The notes beneath the pieces were generated by a model. It saw only the letters and a program-made list of their open reading frames with translations. It did no database searches and was not told where the DNA came from. Both the position numbers and the translations under genes were made by a program. Below, piece by piece: positions 16,834 to 24,878 of a stretch of 34,763 nt of DNA. Location of the stretch: the NCBI RefSeq assembly GCF_001462205.1, contig NZ_LKIR01000042.1, forward strand, positions 1-34,763, in the 5' to 3' direction. Position 1 is the stretch's first letter, and each line of letters opens with the position of its first letter. The DNA comes from Haloparvum sedimenti (lineage in GTDB: Archaea > Halobacteriota > Halobacteria > Halobacteriales > Haloferacaceae).

Positions 16834-17642
16834 GCGACGGCGGTCCCTCGACGCCGGACAGCGCCTCCCTGACGCCCGAGGACGCCCTCCCGGATCTGTC
16901 GGGGAAGGTCGCCGTCGTCACCGGCGGCGGCCGCGGGATCGGGCGGGCGATCACGCTCGGGCTGGCCGCCGCGGGGGCGGCGGTCGTCCCCTCGGCGCGA
17001 ACCGCGGCGGAGGTCGAGGCGGTCGCCGCCGAGGCACGCGAGCACGGCGTCGAGGCGCGGGCGATCACCGCGGACGTGACCGACGACGGCGACGTGGACG
17101 CCCTGATCGAGGAGACCGTCGAGGCGTTCGGCTCGCTGGACGTGCTCGTCAACAACGCGGGGTTCAACCCCGGCGACGCGCTCGGCGACCCGGCCGAGAT
17201 CGAGAGCAACGCGGTCGACTCCGTCCTCGACGTGAACTTGCGCGGCGCGTTCCGCACCATTCGGGCGGCCGGACCACACCTCCGGGAGGCGAACGGCAGC
17301 GTCGTCAACGTCGCCAGTGTGGCGGGGGAGGTCGGCCTGCCGAAACAGCACCCGTACGTCGCCTCGAAGCACGGACTCGTCGGGCTGACGAAGAGCGCGG
17401 CGCTGGACTGGGCGCCGGAGGTGCGGGTGAACGCGGTCGCTCCGGGGTACGTCGCGACGGACCTGACGGAGACGCTCCAAGAGAACGAGCGCCTGCGACA
17501 GTCGATCATGGACCGGACGCCGCAGAATCGCTTCGCGGACCCGATGGAGGTCGCGGGCCCGGTCGTCTTCCTCGCGAGCGACGCGGCGAGCTTCGTCACC
17601 GGCGAGACGCTCGCCGCGGACGGCGGCTGGACGGCGCGGTAG
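16830..17642 (+). CDS. Short-chain dehydrogenase/reductase (FabG-like SDR)
   Basis: NAD(P)-dependent oxidoreductase of 270 residues. The cofactor motif is TGGGRGIG (31-38), with NNAG at 108-111, catalytic S163, and YVASK with Y176 and K180. The N-terminal 24 residues are an acidic extension. S53-A-R after the second strand is compatible with NADP use but not decisive. It overlaps the CoA ligase stop (ATGA) and ends the operon. Possible roles are reduction or oxidation of a keto/hydroxy acyl-CoA, such as the 4-keto group in a levulinyl-CoA-type intermediate (inference). Confidence 0.92.
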   Translation: MSDGGPSTPDSASLTPEDALPDLSGKVAVVTGGGRGIGRAITLGLAAAGAAVVPSARTAAEVEAVAAEAREHGVEARAITADVTDDGDVDALIEETVEAFGSLDVLVNNAGFNPGDALGDPAEIESNAVDSVLDVNLRGAFRTIRAAGPHLREANGSVVNVASVAGEVGLPKQHPYVASKHGLVGLTKSAALDWAPEVRVNAVAPGYVATDLTETLQENERLRQSIMDRTPQNRFADPMEVAGPVVFLASDAASFVTGETLAADGGWTAR

Positions 17643-17666
17643 GTCCCGTCGTCCGGGCGCTCGTCG

Positions 17667-18734
17667 CTACAGCCGCTCGGTCTCGCCCTCGACGTACGCC
17701 AGCGTCCGCGCCGCGAGCGTGGGCACCTGCGCCTCCATTTTGGGGTACAGCGGGTCGTCGCTGTCGTCGTTCAGGTGCCGCGCGAGGAACATCTCACCGA
17801 GCGCGGCCATCTTGTAGGCCGCGAGCGCCCGGTAGAACCGCTCGTGAGCGAACTCGCGGCCGGTCGTCGCCTCGTACCGGTCGATCAGCTCCGCGCGGGT
17901 CGGGTACCCCTCCCGTGCGGTGAACGTCGACATCAGGTCGGGCATCGCGGGGTCCGGATCGCCATCGTCGTACCAGAAGAGGAGCAGCCATCCGAGGTCG
18001 GCTAGAGGGTCCCCGAGCGTCGACAGCTCCCAGTCGAAGACGGCGACGACCTCCGGAGGCGTCCCGGGGCCGTACATGACGTTGTCGAGCTTGAAGTCGC
18101 CGTGAACGAGTGTTTCGGGGTGTTCGTCGGGGACGTTGTCCGCGAGCCACTCGCCGACGGCAAGCAGGTCCGGGACCTCCCTGACCGCCTCGGTCGTCTC
18201 GAACGCCCAGTTGAGCTGTCCCGTCCAGCGTTCGACCTGCCGGGCCGTGTACCCCGCGGGGCGGCCGAACTCGCCGAGCCCGACCGCCTCGTAGTCGACC
18301 GCGTGGATCGCCGCCAGCGTGTCGGCGAGATCGGTCCCGATCCGCTCCCGTGCGGCCGGGTCGGCGAAGCGCTCCGGCTCGGTCTCCCTGAGCACGTCGC
18401 CCTCGGTGCGCTCCATGACGTAGAAGTCGCTGCCGAGGACGGAGTGGTCGTCGCAGGCGCGGAGCGTCCGAGGGACGGGAACGGCGGTGTCACCGAGCGC
18501 GTCGACGACGTGATGCTCGCGAAGCACGTCGTGGGCCGTATCGGCCGTCTCCCCGGGCGGCGGTCGTCGGATCACCAGTTCGCGGTCGCCCCACGTGACG
18601 AACAGCGTCTCGTTGGAGTGCCCCTCGGCGTGCCGCTCGACTGCGAACTCCGCCGCCGGCCCGAACTCGTCCGTCAGATACGCCTCGAGCGCGTCGTCGT
18701 CGACGAGTCGATCGAGGTACTCGCGGTCGCTCAC
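17667..18734 (-). CDS. APH-family phosphotransferase, LvaA / ACAD10-11 kinase-domain type
   Basis: Small-molecule kinase of the aminoglycoside-phosphotransferase fold, 355 residues. The catalytic loop is HGDFKLDN (211-218, base D213), the metal-binding motif is FDWELSTLGDPLADLGWLL (D234), and the N-lobe has RRPPPG. GTG 18734 is preferred to GTG 18743 because a GGAGG (18745-18749) sits 10 bases before it but only 1 base before the longer start. In animals this domain is fused to an acyl-CoA dehydrogenase in ACAD10/11, and in Pseudomonas LvaA it phosphorylates a 4-hydroxyacyl-CoA. Here the dehydrogenase partner is the divergent neighbour. Phosphorylation of a 4-hydroxyacyl-CoA is therefore the leading guess; an unrelated hydroxyl substrate is possible. 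Confidence 0.88.
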   Translation of the reverse strand: MSDREYLDRLVDDDALEAYLTDEFGPAAEFAVERHAEGHSNETLFVTWGDRELVIRRPPPGETADTAHDVLREHHVVDALGDTAVPVPRTLRACDDHSVLGSDFYVMERTEGDVLRETEPERFADPAARERIGTDLADTLAAIHAVDYEAVGLGEFGRPAGYTARQVERWTGQLNWAFETTEAVREVPDLLAVGEWLADNVPDEHPETLVHGDFKLDNVMYGPGTPPEVVAVFDWELSTLGDPLADLGWLLLFWYDDGDPDPAMPDLMSTFTAREGYPTRAELIDRYEATTGREFAHERFYRALAAYKMAALGEMFLARHLNDDSDDPLYPKMEAQVPTLAARTLAYVEGETERL

Positions 18735-18829
18735 GCCCGACACGCCTCCGCATCGGGCGTTCTCGACGGAGCCGCGCTCGGTCCATTTTCCCTCGAACGG
18801 CTTTCACCGTCTGCGGCAGATTCGACTAA

Positions 18830-18917
18830 CATTGTAAATCTATTTTTGTACATAGGTGGTCTCATTCGGGATTTATAGCCTTTTGGGGGACGTTCGCCGG
18901 AACGACTATTTACATTG
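18830..18917. promoter_or_regulatory. Divergent promoter region with near-perfect inverted repeat
   Basis: Between the kinase and dehydrogenase genes, CATTGTAAAT (18830-18839) and ATTTACATTG (18908-18917) form an inverted repeat with one mismatch and arms about 70 bases apart. The right arm overlaps the TATA-like CTATTTAC (18906-18913) of the dehydrogenase gene, at leaderless spacing from ATG 18934. The left arm lies in the AT-rich stretch upstream of the kinase gene. This layout suits a shared regulator binding both promoters. Confidence 0.4.
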
Positions 18918-18933
18918 CTAAATAAGGGGCGCC

Positions 18934-20154
18934 ATGGAGTACGACGACATCGGACGCGGGCCGGAGGTCGCCGAGGCCGTCAGGGAGTTCGTCGACGAGA
19001 CGGTCCTCCCGGTCGAGCGCGAGTGGCTCGGCCAGGGACCGATCCCGGCGGCCGAGATCGAGGCGTTGCGCGAGGTCGCGCGGGAGCGGGGGATCTACGC
19101 CCCGCAGGTGGCCGAGGAGTACGGCGGGCTCGGACTCGGCTTCCGCGAGATGCTACCGGTGTTCGAGGAGGCGGGCCGCAGCCTGCTCGGACCGACCGCG
19201 CTCCGGTGTGCGGCGCCCGACGAGGGCAACATGCACACCTTCGAGATCGCGGGCACGGAGGCACAGAAGGAGCGCTGGCTCCGGCCGCTAGCGGCCGGCG
19301 AGATGAACTCGGGCTTCGCGATGACCGAGCCCATGCAGGGCGGCGGGTCTGACCCGAAGATGCTGGCGACGACCGCGGAGAAGGACGGCGACGAGTGGGT
19401 CATCGACGGCCACAAGTGGTGGACGACCGGCGGCGTCGACGCGGACGTGCTGTTGACGTTCGCCCGAACCGACCAAGAGGCGCATCCGTACGCCGGCTGC
19501 TCGGTCATTCTCGTCCCGACCGACGCGGACGGCGTCGAGATCGTCCGGAACATCCCGCACCTCGGCGAGGGGCTGGTGGGGACGACCCACGCCGAGATCC
19601 GGTTCGACGACGTGCGCGTCCCGGTCGAGAACACGCTCGGCGAGGAGAACGAGGGGTTCACGCTCGTCCAACAGCGGCTCGGGCCGGCCCGGCTCACGCA
19701 CTGCATGCGGTACGCCGGGATGGCCGACCGCGCGCTCGACATCGCGACCGCCTACCTCTCCGAGCGCGAGGGGTTCGGCGAACCGCTCTCCGAGAAGCAG
19801 GGGCCGCGGTTCCGGATCGCCGACCGCCGCACCGAACTCCACGCTGCGCGGACGATGGTCCGGCACGCGGCCGGGCGGATCGCCGACGGCCACGAGGCGC
19901 GCATCGAGGTGGCGATGGCGAAGACGTTCGCGGCGAACGTGGTCCAGGAGGCGATCGACGACGCGCTCCAGTTCTGCGGCGGCAACGGGATCGCGTACGA
20001 TCTCCCCATCGCGCGCTTCCACGAGAACGTCCGGCAGTTCCGGCTCGTGGACGGCGCCGACGAGGTCCACCGGCGGTCGATCGCCCGCGACGCCTTCGAG
20101 GACCCACCGAGCGAGGAGCTGGAGGCGGTCACGCGGTTCGGCGAGTTCGACTGA
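18934..20154 (+). CDS. Acyl-CoA dehydrogenase, ACAD10/11-like
   Basis: FAD-dependent enzyme of 406 residues with the three-domain acyl-CoA dehydrogenase fold. FAD/substrate motifs include FAMTEP (128-133) and GSDPKM (138-143). Features that match the human ACAD11 dehydrogenase domain, as I recall it, are APDEGNM (94-100), HKWWTTG (160-166), RLGPARLTHCMR, CGGNGIAYDLP and the terminal VDGADEVH in place of the YEG found in ordinary fatty-acid dehydrogenases. Enzymes of this subgroup, together with an APH-type kinase, convert 4-hydroxyacyl-CoA via a 4-phospho intermediate. The divergent neighbour is exactly such a kinase. Function on a 4-hydroxyacyl-CoA is inferred; simple beta-dehydrogenation is the alternative. 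Confidence 0.92.
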   Translation: MEYDDIGRGPEVAEAVREFVDETVLPVEREWLGQGPIPAAEIEALREVARERGIYAPQVAEEYGGLGLGFREMLPVFEEAGRSLLGPTALRCAAPDEGNMHTFEIAGTEAQKERWLRPLAAGEMNSGFAMTEPMQGGGSDPKMLATTAEKDGDEWVIDGHKWWTTGGVDADVLLTFARTDQEAHPYAGCSVILVPTDADGVEIVRNIPHLGEGLVGTTHAEIRFDDVRVPVENTLGEENEGFTLVQQRLGPARLTHCMRYAGMADRALDIATAYLSEREGFGEPLSEKQGPRFRIADRRTELHAARTMVRHAAGRIADGHEARIEVAMAKTFAANVVQEAIDDALQFCGGNGIAYDLPIARFHENVRQFRLVDGADEVHRRSIARDAFEDPPSEELEAVTRFGEFD

Positions 20155-20214
20155 GGCGGCGAGGCCGGTCGTGAAGGCCGTCTCGAGGTCGGGTGAGCGG
20201 GCGGGCGACGGCGG

Positions 20215-20745
20215 TCACTCGCCGTCGCCGTCCTCCTGAAACACCTCGAACAGCTCGGGGTCGGTCCCGAACTTGAGGACGTTCGTCACGACGGAGTTTC
20301 GGAGGTTGTTGATGAGGTCGCCGTGCTCCTTGTAGAACTCGTGGATCCACTTCGACTCCTGTTCGCGGTTCTCGAACATCATGATCGTCTTCCACTGGTA
20401 GTCGCCGTCCGAGAGGAAGTACATGAACGTGTGCCGGCTCGACCGGACGTGTTCGAGCGCGTCCCGCCAGTGCTCGTCGAACCCCTCGGGGTTGAACTGG
20501 AACTCGAACAGCGAGAAGAAGAGGTGCTCCTCGTTGGGGACCAGCGCCTCGCGGAACACGCCGTCCTCGCGCATCCGGCGGATCGACTCGTTGACCGTGA
20601 CGTGTGAGACGTCGATGTCGTGCTCCTCGGCGAGCAGGTCGCGGAGCCCCCGAGAGGTGAGCTGGGGGTCCCGGGCGAGCTCCTGGAGGATGATCGTGTC
20701 CCGCTCGGAGAGGTTCCAGTCGGAGCGCGGCTGTTTCTCGGGCAT
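20215..20745 (-). CDS. Lrp/AsnC-like winged-helix regulator
   Basis: Transcriptional regulator of 176 residues. The N-terminal half has a winged helix (SERDTIILQELARDPQLTSRG, here noted by its opening SERDTIILQEL and by the recognition segment VSHVTVNESIRRMREDGV). The C-terminal half is an alpha/beta domain rich in aromatic residues (FMYFLSDGDYQWKTIMMFEN) that differs from a standard RAM effector domain. It converges on the acyl-CoA dehydrogenase gene, with 60 bases between the stops, so it is a candidate regulator of the acyl-CoA cluster. Confidence 0.78.
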   Translation of the reverse strand: MPEKQPRSDWNLSERDTIILQELARDPQLTSRGLRDLLAEEHDIDVSHVTVNESIRRMREDGVFREALVPNEEHLFFSLFEFQFNPEGFDEHWRDALEHVRSSRHTFMYFLSDGDYQWKTIMMFENREQESKWIHEFYKEHGDLINNLRNSVVTNVLKFGTDPELFEVFQEDGDGE

Positions 20746-20810
20746 GCTTTCCTGAAGGTGGACACGTCACCGTAATCAGTATTTGGACCGGGTCCCGGCC
20801 GCCGGACGGC

Positions 20811-21371
20811 TCACTCGGCGTGAGCGATCAGGAGGAACGTCTCCGGCCGTTCCGCCTCGAACCGGACGTCGAACCCGTGCCGGCGAAGCGCGCTCGCGGC
20901 CTCGGTGACGGAGAATCGCTCATCGACGGGCGGGCCGTGGGTGCCGCGACCGGACGCCGCCCAATCGGCGACGACGAACGTCGCGCCCGACCCGAGCACG
21001 CGGGCGACCTCGGTCAGCGCCGCGTCGTCCGCGAACTCGTGGTAGGTCATCGTCGAGAACGCGGCGTCGAGACTATCCGTCTCGAACGGGAGGTCGGCGA
21101 CACCGCTCGTCACGAGGTCGACGTTCTCTGGGACGCCCTTCTCCCGGTAGTAGTCGTGCATCGCCTCCTGGATGTCGACCGCGGACACGTGGTCGACGGC
21201 CGGCGCGACGTCGTCGGTGTAGAACCCGGTCCCGCTCCCGAGGTCCGCGACCGTCTCGTCGCCGTCCGGCGAGAGGGCCCAGAGGAGTTCCTCCGCCGAG
21301 AGGAACCGGTACCGCTGCCGGGCCTCCTCGAGCCTGTCGGCGCGGTCGGCGTCGAACGTGTGGTACCCCAT
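20811..21371 (-). CDS. Class I SAM-dependent methyltransferase
   Basis: Rossmann-fold methyltransferase of 186 residues. Motif I is VADLGSGTGFYT, the acidic post-I residue is in VDIQEAM, and motif IV is near AAFSTMTYHEF, followed by LTEVARVLGSGATFVVADW as in UbiE/ArsM-like enzymes. It begins 1 base after the stop of the DUF302 gene, so it is the second gene of a leftward pair. The substrate is unknown; a thiol, sulfide or metalloid acceptor would suit the sulfur-rich surroundings, but nothing in the sequence proves it. Confidence 0.88.
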   Translation of the reverse strand: MGYHTFDADRADRLEEARQRYRFLSAEELLWALSPDGDETVADLGSGTGFYTDDVAPAVDHVSAVDIQEAMHDYYREKGVPENVDLVTSGVADLPFETDSLDAAFSTMTYHEFADDAALTEVARVLGSGATFVVADWAASGRGTHGPPVDERFSVTEAASALRRHGFDVRFEAERPETFLLIAHAE

Positions 21372-21372
21372 G

Positions 21373-21813
21373 TTAGAGGTTCGAAAACGCCTCGTCGACG
21401 AGTTCGCCGGTGTCGGCGACGATGTCCGCCATCTCCTCGTTGTCCGGCGCCATCCCGACCAGTCGCGCGATGCGCATGATCGAGACGTGATAGACGACCT
21501 GCGTTCCGGGTTCCTCCTCCCAGATGACGACGTTGCAGGCCATGAGCGCGCCGAGTTTGTTGTCCGTCGCGTCGAGCGCGCGGTCGGCGACCTCGGGGTT
21601 GCACGCGCCGAGCACGTAGTAGGGGTCGCGGCCCGCGTCGACCTTCTCGTTGAGCATCTCGGAGGGCGAGAACTCGACGGGGACGCCGAAGCCGGCGTCG
21701 GTGAACACGTCGCGGACGTGCTCGACGGCGTCCTCGTGGCTCATGTCGAGCGTCGCCCGCTCTTCGCCGATGTCCGCCGGGTCGATCTGGGTCGGGTCGA
21801 TGGGGAGCGTCAT
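21373..21813 (-). CDS. DUF302 domain protein
   Basis: Soluble protein of 146 residues with a DUF302 core: SHEDAVEHVRDVFTDAGFGV at the start (described only by its position, residues about 25-44), then YYVLGACNPEVADRAL and LGALMACNVVIWEE. C70 and C93, in the ACNP and MACN motifs, are the two family-typical cysteines. The biochemical function of DUF302 is not established, but it recurs next to sulfur-transfer and redox genes. It is first of a leftward pair with the methyltransferase; a GTATTGT element lies 10-16 bases upstream of the start. Confidence 0.88.
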   Translation of the reverse strand: MTLPIDPTQIDPADIGEERATLDMSHEDAVEHVRDVFTDAGFGVPVEFSPSEMLNEKVDAGRDPYYVLGACNPEVADRALDATDNKLGALMACNVVIWEEEPGTQVVYHVSIMRIARLVGMAPDNEEMADIVADTGELVDEAFSNL

Positions 21814-21822
21814 TCGTGTGTT

Positions 21823-21829
21823 GTATTGT
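21823..21829 (+). promoter_or_regulatory. GTATTGT element upstream of the DUF302 gene
   Basis: One of six copies of this heptamer found in the upstream regions of the sulfur island. Here it reads GTATTGT on the plus strand while the gene runs leftward, so its orientation is opposite to that seen at the rightward genes. It lies between the start codon and the probable promoter. Confidence 0.4.
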
Positions 21830-22021
21830 GTTTACAGAACAAAGTCTCTTTGGGTACACGGCCGCGGGGCCGGGCGGCAGCGACTCGGTGACTTCCGGAT
21901 CCAGCTCATCCGGATCGAAATTCCTGGTTAGCGGTGGCTCGAGCGTGACCGGCCGATCGCCCTCGCTCCGCGGTAGCGTCGACGAGGCGAGAAATGGGAT
22001 CCGGAATTCGAATGACAGCGA

Positions 22022-22621
22022 TCAGACGAGGAGTTGAATGTCGGCGTCAGCCATGTCCTGGAGCGCCGTCGCCGCGCCAACGCCCGTCGTGACGCCGTCG
22101 TAGAAGTCGTCCTCGTCGTAGTCCATCAGGTCGATGGTCATCTGGCAGGCCTGGAACTCGACGCCCATCTCGAGGCTCGTCTCGATGAGTTCCTCGATGG
22201 TGGCGGTGTCGTTGTCCGCGATCTTCTTCTCCATCATCTTCGTCGTCACGCGGTCCATCCCGGGGAGCGCGGCGACGGCGTTCGGCACCGGCATGTTGGG
22301 GTTGCCGACGGAGCTCAGCTTGAGGTTCTTCGAGCGCTCCTCGTGGAGGATCTCCAGCCCCCAGAACGTGTGGAAGACGGTGACCTCGTAGCCGAACGCG
22401 GCCGCGGTGCTGGCGAGGATGAGCGGGGGGTACGCCATATCCAGCGTCCCCTTCGTCGCGATGATGCTCATCTTCTTGCCGTCCTCGCCCTCGGCCTCGG
22501 CGAGCGCGTCCTCGAGTTCGTCGACGCGCGCGGCCAGCTCCGCACGCGACGGCGCGTCGTCGGCCGGCGCGTCGTCGGCCGGCGCGTCGTCGGCCGGCGC
22601 GTCGGATGTGTCCGTGCTCAT
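22022..22621 (-). CDS. DsrE/DsrF-like (DrsE_2) sulfur carrier protein with ADDAP repeats
   Basis: Protein of 199 residues related to DsrE2-type persulfide carriers. The core begins KKMSIIATKGTLDMAYPPL and continues with FGYEVTVFHTFWGLEIL; the family cysteine is in MGVEFQACQMT. Before the core come about 25 residues with tandem ADDAP units, then a short coiled-coil-like helix (RVDELEDALAEAEG). It starts 2 bases after the TusA stop, so the two form one operon. DsrE and TusA exchange persulfide sulfur in known sulfur-oxidation relays, and the same is likely here in the cytoplasm. Confidence 0.9.
   Translation of the reverse strand: MSTDTSDAPADDAPADDAPADDAPSRAELAARVDELEDALAEAEGEDGKKMSIIATKGTLDMAYPPLILASTAAAFGYEVTVFHTFWGLEILHEERSKNLKLSSVGNPNMPVPNAVAALPGMDRVTTKMMEKKIADNDTATIEELIETSLEMGVEFQACQMTIDLMDYDEDDFYDGVTTGVGAATALQDMADADIQLLV
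22553..22605. repeat. 15-base tandem repeat coding ADDAP units
   Basis: The unit GCGTCGTCGGCCGGC is repeated three times in full, plus partial copies, inside the 5' part of the DsrE-like gene. The perfect DNA identity points to recent slippage or unequal exchange. Confidence 0.85.
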
Positions 22622-22623
22622 CG

Positions 22624-22869
22624 TTACGCCGTCTTGCGGACGTAGTGTCTGTACACGTCGTCGCCCTCCTCCTGGTCGACGAGCTCGACGCCCTCGGTGC
22701 CGGCGGCCCAGCCGTCGATGTCGCTCATGCTTCCGGGGTCGGTCGCCAGCACTTCGAGGACGTCACCCTCGGCCAGATCGTCGATGGCGGTCTTCGTCTT
22801 CACCACTGGCATGGGGCACGATGCGCCTTTCACGTCAAGCGTCTCCGTGATGTCGAATTCAGCACTCAT
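22624..22869 (-). CDS. tusA: TusA-family sulfurtransferase
   Basis: Small sulfur carrier of 81 residues with the defining motif KGASCPMPVVKTK, whose cysteine carries the persulfide. The fold ends with a VELVDQEEGDDVYRHYV strand. A GGAG (22880-22883) sits 10 bases before the ATG, so this transcript probably has a leader. It is first in a leftward operon with the DsrE-like gene. TusA takes sulfane sulfur from rhodanese or DsrE partners and passes it on for oxidation or biosynthesis. Confidence 0.95.
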   Translation of the reverse strand: MSAEFDITETLDVKGASCPMPVVKTKTAIDDLAEGDVLEVLATDPGSMSDIDGWAAGTEGVELVDQEEGDDVYRHYVRKTA

Positions 22870-22891
22870 TGGTTATCTGCTCCGTTAGTCT

Positions 22892-22914
22892 GTATTGGAG
22901 CTATCGCACAATAC
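22892..22914. promoter_or_regulatory. Perfect inverted repeat GTATTG-N11-CAATAC upstream of tusA
   Basis: GTATTG (22892-22897) and CAATAC (22909-22914) are exact inverse copies separated by 11 bases, the geometry of a dimeric regulator site. On the minus strand it also contains GTATTGTG. It lies between a possible minus-strand TATA box (TTTTACTTA, 22923-22931) and the tusA leader, which would suit repression. Confidence 0.55.
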
Positions 22915-23048
22915 CCCCTGCCTAAGTAAAAGATTGTCGGTTTTTGTGAACACCGCCAACTACTGTGAAGCCGACATACACCGGTCAAGTCCCAATAAGC
23001 CGCATATATGGCGTTTAGGGGCATTATGCTGATTCGTCAACGCCAACA

Positions 23049-23075
23049 GTATTGTTTAGAATAGGAATTATTATG
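23049..23075 (+). promoter_or_regulatory. GTATTGT element and AT-rich box upstream of the rhodanese-MBL gene
   Basis: GTATTGT (23049-23055) is followed by an AT-rich TATA-like stretch AATTATTATG (23066-23075). The ATG is at 23119, so a leader of about 20 bases is likely. Confidence 0.45.
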
Positions 23076-23118
23076 CGAACGCTTTTGTACGTCCACCCGG
23101 TAGAAAGGACTGCACAAC

Positions 23119-24312
23119 ATGAACGCCGACGACTTCCCAACTCCGGACGTCGACGTGGAATCCGTCGACCCGGAATCGCTCAAAGACCGCATCGACGCCG
23201 GCGAGGACGTGACGCTCCTCGACGCGCGCATGCAATCCGACTACGAGGAGTGGCATATCGACGGCGAGAACGTCACGTCGATCAACGTTCCGTACTTCGA
23301 GTTCCTCGAGGACGAGATCGACGAGGACATCCTCGCCCGGATCCCCGACGACCGCGAGGTGACCGTCCTGTGCGCGAAGGGCGGTGCCAGCGAGTTCGTC
23401 GCGGGCACGCTCGCGGAGCTCGGCTACGAGGTCAACCACCTCGAGGACGGCATGAACGGGTGGGCGAGCATCTACGAGGCCGTCGAGGTCGAGCGCTACG
23501 ACGGCGCCGGGACGCTCATCCAGTACCAGCGCCCCTCCTCGGGCTGTCTCGGCTACCTCCTCTACGACGACGGCGAGGCCGCGATCATCGACCCGCTGCG
23601 GGCGTTCACCGACCGCTATCTCGCGGACGCCGACGACCTCGGCGTCGACCTACGGTACGCGTTCGACACGCACGTTCACGCCGACCACATCTCGGGCGTT
23701 CGTGACCTCGACGCGGAGGGCGTCGAGGGCGTCATCCCCGAGGCGGCCGTCGACCGCGGCGTCACGTATGCGGACGACCTGACGACCGCGGCGGACGGCG
23801 ACACCTTCGCCGTCGGTGACGCCACCATCGAGGCCGTCTCCACGCCCGGCCACACGACCGGGATGACCTCGTACCTCGTCGACGGGAGCCTGCTCGCGAC
23901 CGGTGACGGGCTGTTCATCGAGAGCGTCGCCCGCCCCGACCTCGAGGAGGGGGACGACGGCGCGCCCGACGCCGCCCGCATGCTCTACGAGTCCCTGCAG
24001 GAGCGCATCCTGACGCTTCCCGACGACACGCTGATCGGGGGCGCGCACTTCAGCGACGCCGCCGAGCCCGCCGCCGACGGCACCTACACCGCGCCGATCG
24101 GCGAACTCGTCGAGGAGATGGACGCGCTCACGATGGACGAGGACGAGTTCGTCGACCTGATCCTCTCGGACATGCCGCCACGGCCGGCCAACTACGAGGA
24201 CATCATCGCGACGAACCTGGGGCAGAACGCCGTCGGCGACGACGAGGCGTTCACCCTGGAGCTCGGCCCGAACAACTGCGCCGCCAGCCAGGACTCGCTC
24301 GCGGGTGACTAA
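23119..24312 (+). CDS. Rhodanese / metallo-beta-lactamase fusion, persulfide dioxygenase-like
   Basis: Protein of 397 residues with an N-terminal rhodanese domain (about 12-122, active cysteine C85 in CAKGGAS) and a C-terminal metallo-beta-lactamase domain. Metal ligands there are in THVHADH (184-190), H245 in PGHTTG, D263 in ATGDGLF and H310 in GGAHF. Members of this group include ETHE1-type persulfide dioxygenases, which oxidise glutathione or other persulfides to sulfite; fusion with rhodanese couples this to thiosulfate. Order rhodanese-then-MBL is the reverse of some bacterial fusions. It leads a rightward operon with YeeE/YedE-type transporters. Thiosulfate uptake, sulfur transfer and sulfite release would link these genes. 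Confidence 0.9.
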   Translation: MNADDFPTPDVDVESVDPESLKDRIDAGEDVTLLDARMQSDYEEWHIDGENVTSINVPYFEFLEDEIDEDILARIPDDREVTVLCAKGGASEFVAGTLAELGYEVNHLEDGMNGWASIYEAVEVERYDGAGTLIQYQRPSSGCLGYLLYDDGEAAIIDPLRAFTDRYLADADDLGVDLRYAFDTHVHADHISGVRDLDAEGVEGVIPEAAVDRGVTYADDLTTAADGDTFAVGDATIEAVSTPGHTTGMTSYLVDGSLLATGDGLFIESVARPDLEEGDDGAPDAARMLYESLQERILTLPDDTLIGGAHFSDAAEPAADGTYTAPIGELVEEMDALTMDEDEFVDLILSDMPPRPANYEDIIATNLGQNAVGDDEAFTLELGPNNCAASQDSLAGD

Positions 24313-24320
24313 CGACGCCG

Positions 24321-24878
24321 ATGGTCACTGACCCAGTACTGCTCCAGGCGGCCGCCGACCTGTTCCCCAACGGGATCAGTCGCTACGCCGTCGGCGGACT
24401 GCTCGTCGGCCTCGGGACCGTCCTGATCTACGTCGGGACGGGGATCCCGGCCGGCGCGAGCACGTTCCTGGAGTCGACGCTGTCGTACGTCTCCGACCGG
24501 TCGCGGTTCCAGCAGTACGTCGGCTCCCGGGACTGGCGGCTCGTGTTCACGGCCGGCATCATCCTGGGCGGCCTGGCGTTCGCGGCGACGTTCCAGTCCG
24601 GACTGGTCACGAGCTCGCTGTACGAGCCCGGAACGACCGGGCAGCTCTACGATGTGGCCGGCGTGACGCTGTGGATGACCGACGTTCAGCCGTGGCGGCT
24701 GTTCGTCGGCGGCGTCCTGGTCGGCATCGGCACCCGGATCGGCAAGGGGTGTACGTCCGGCCACGGCGTCTGTGGCGTCGGATCGGCCTCGAAGACGTCG
24801 CTGGTCGGCGTGGTGACGTTCCTGACCGTGGCGATCGGCACCGCACAGGTCGTCGCCGCGCTGGGGGTGAGCCCATGA
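24321..24878 (+). CDS. YeeE/YedE family thiosulfate/sulfur transporter, first half
   Basis: Membrane protein of 185 residues with about five hydrophobic segments. The family signature GKGCTSGHGVCGVG, with two cysteines, lies near the C-terminus, as in the pore of TsuA-type thiosulfate transporters. Bacterial YeeE is one longer chain; here the second half is the next gene, whose ATG overlaps this stop (ATGA). Together they should form the complete carrier. Starts 8 bases after the rhodanese-MBL stop. Confidence 0.9.
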   Translation: MVTDPVLLQAAADLFPNGISRYAVGGLLVGLGTVLIYVGTGIPAGASTFLESTLSYVSDRSRFQQYVGSRDWRLVFTAGIILGGLAFAATFQSGLVTSSLYEPGTTGQLYDVAGVTLWMTDVQPWRLFVGGVLVGIGTRIGKGCTSGHGVCGVGSASKTSLVGVVTFLTVAIGTAQVVAALGVSP

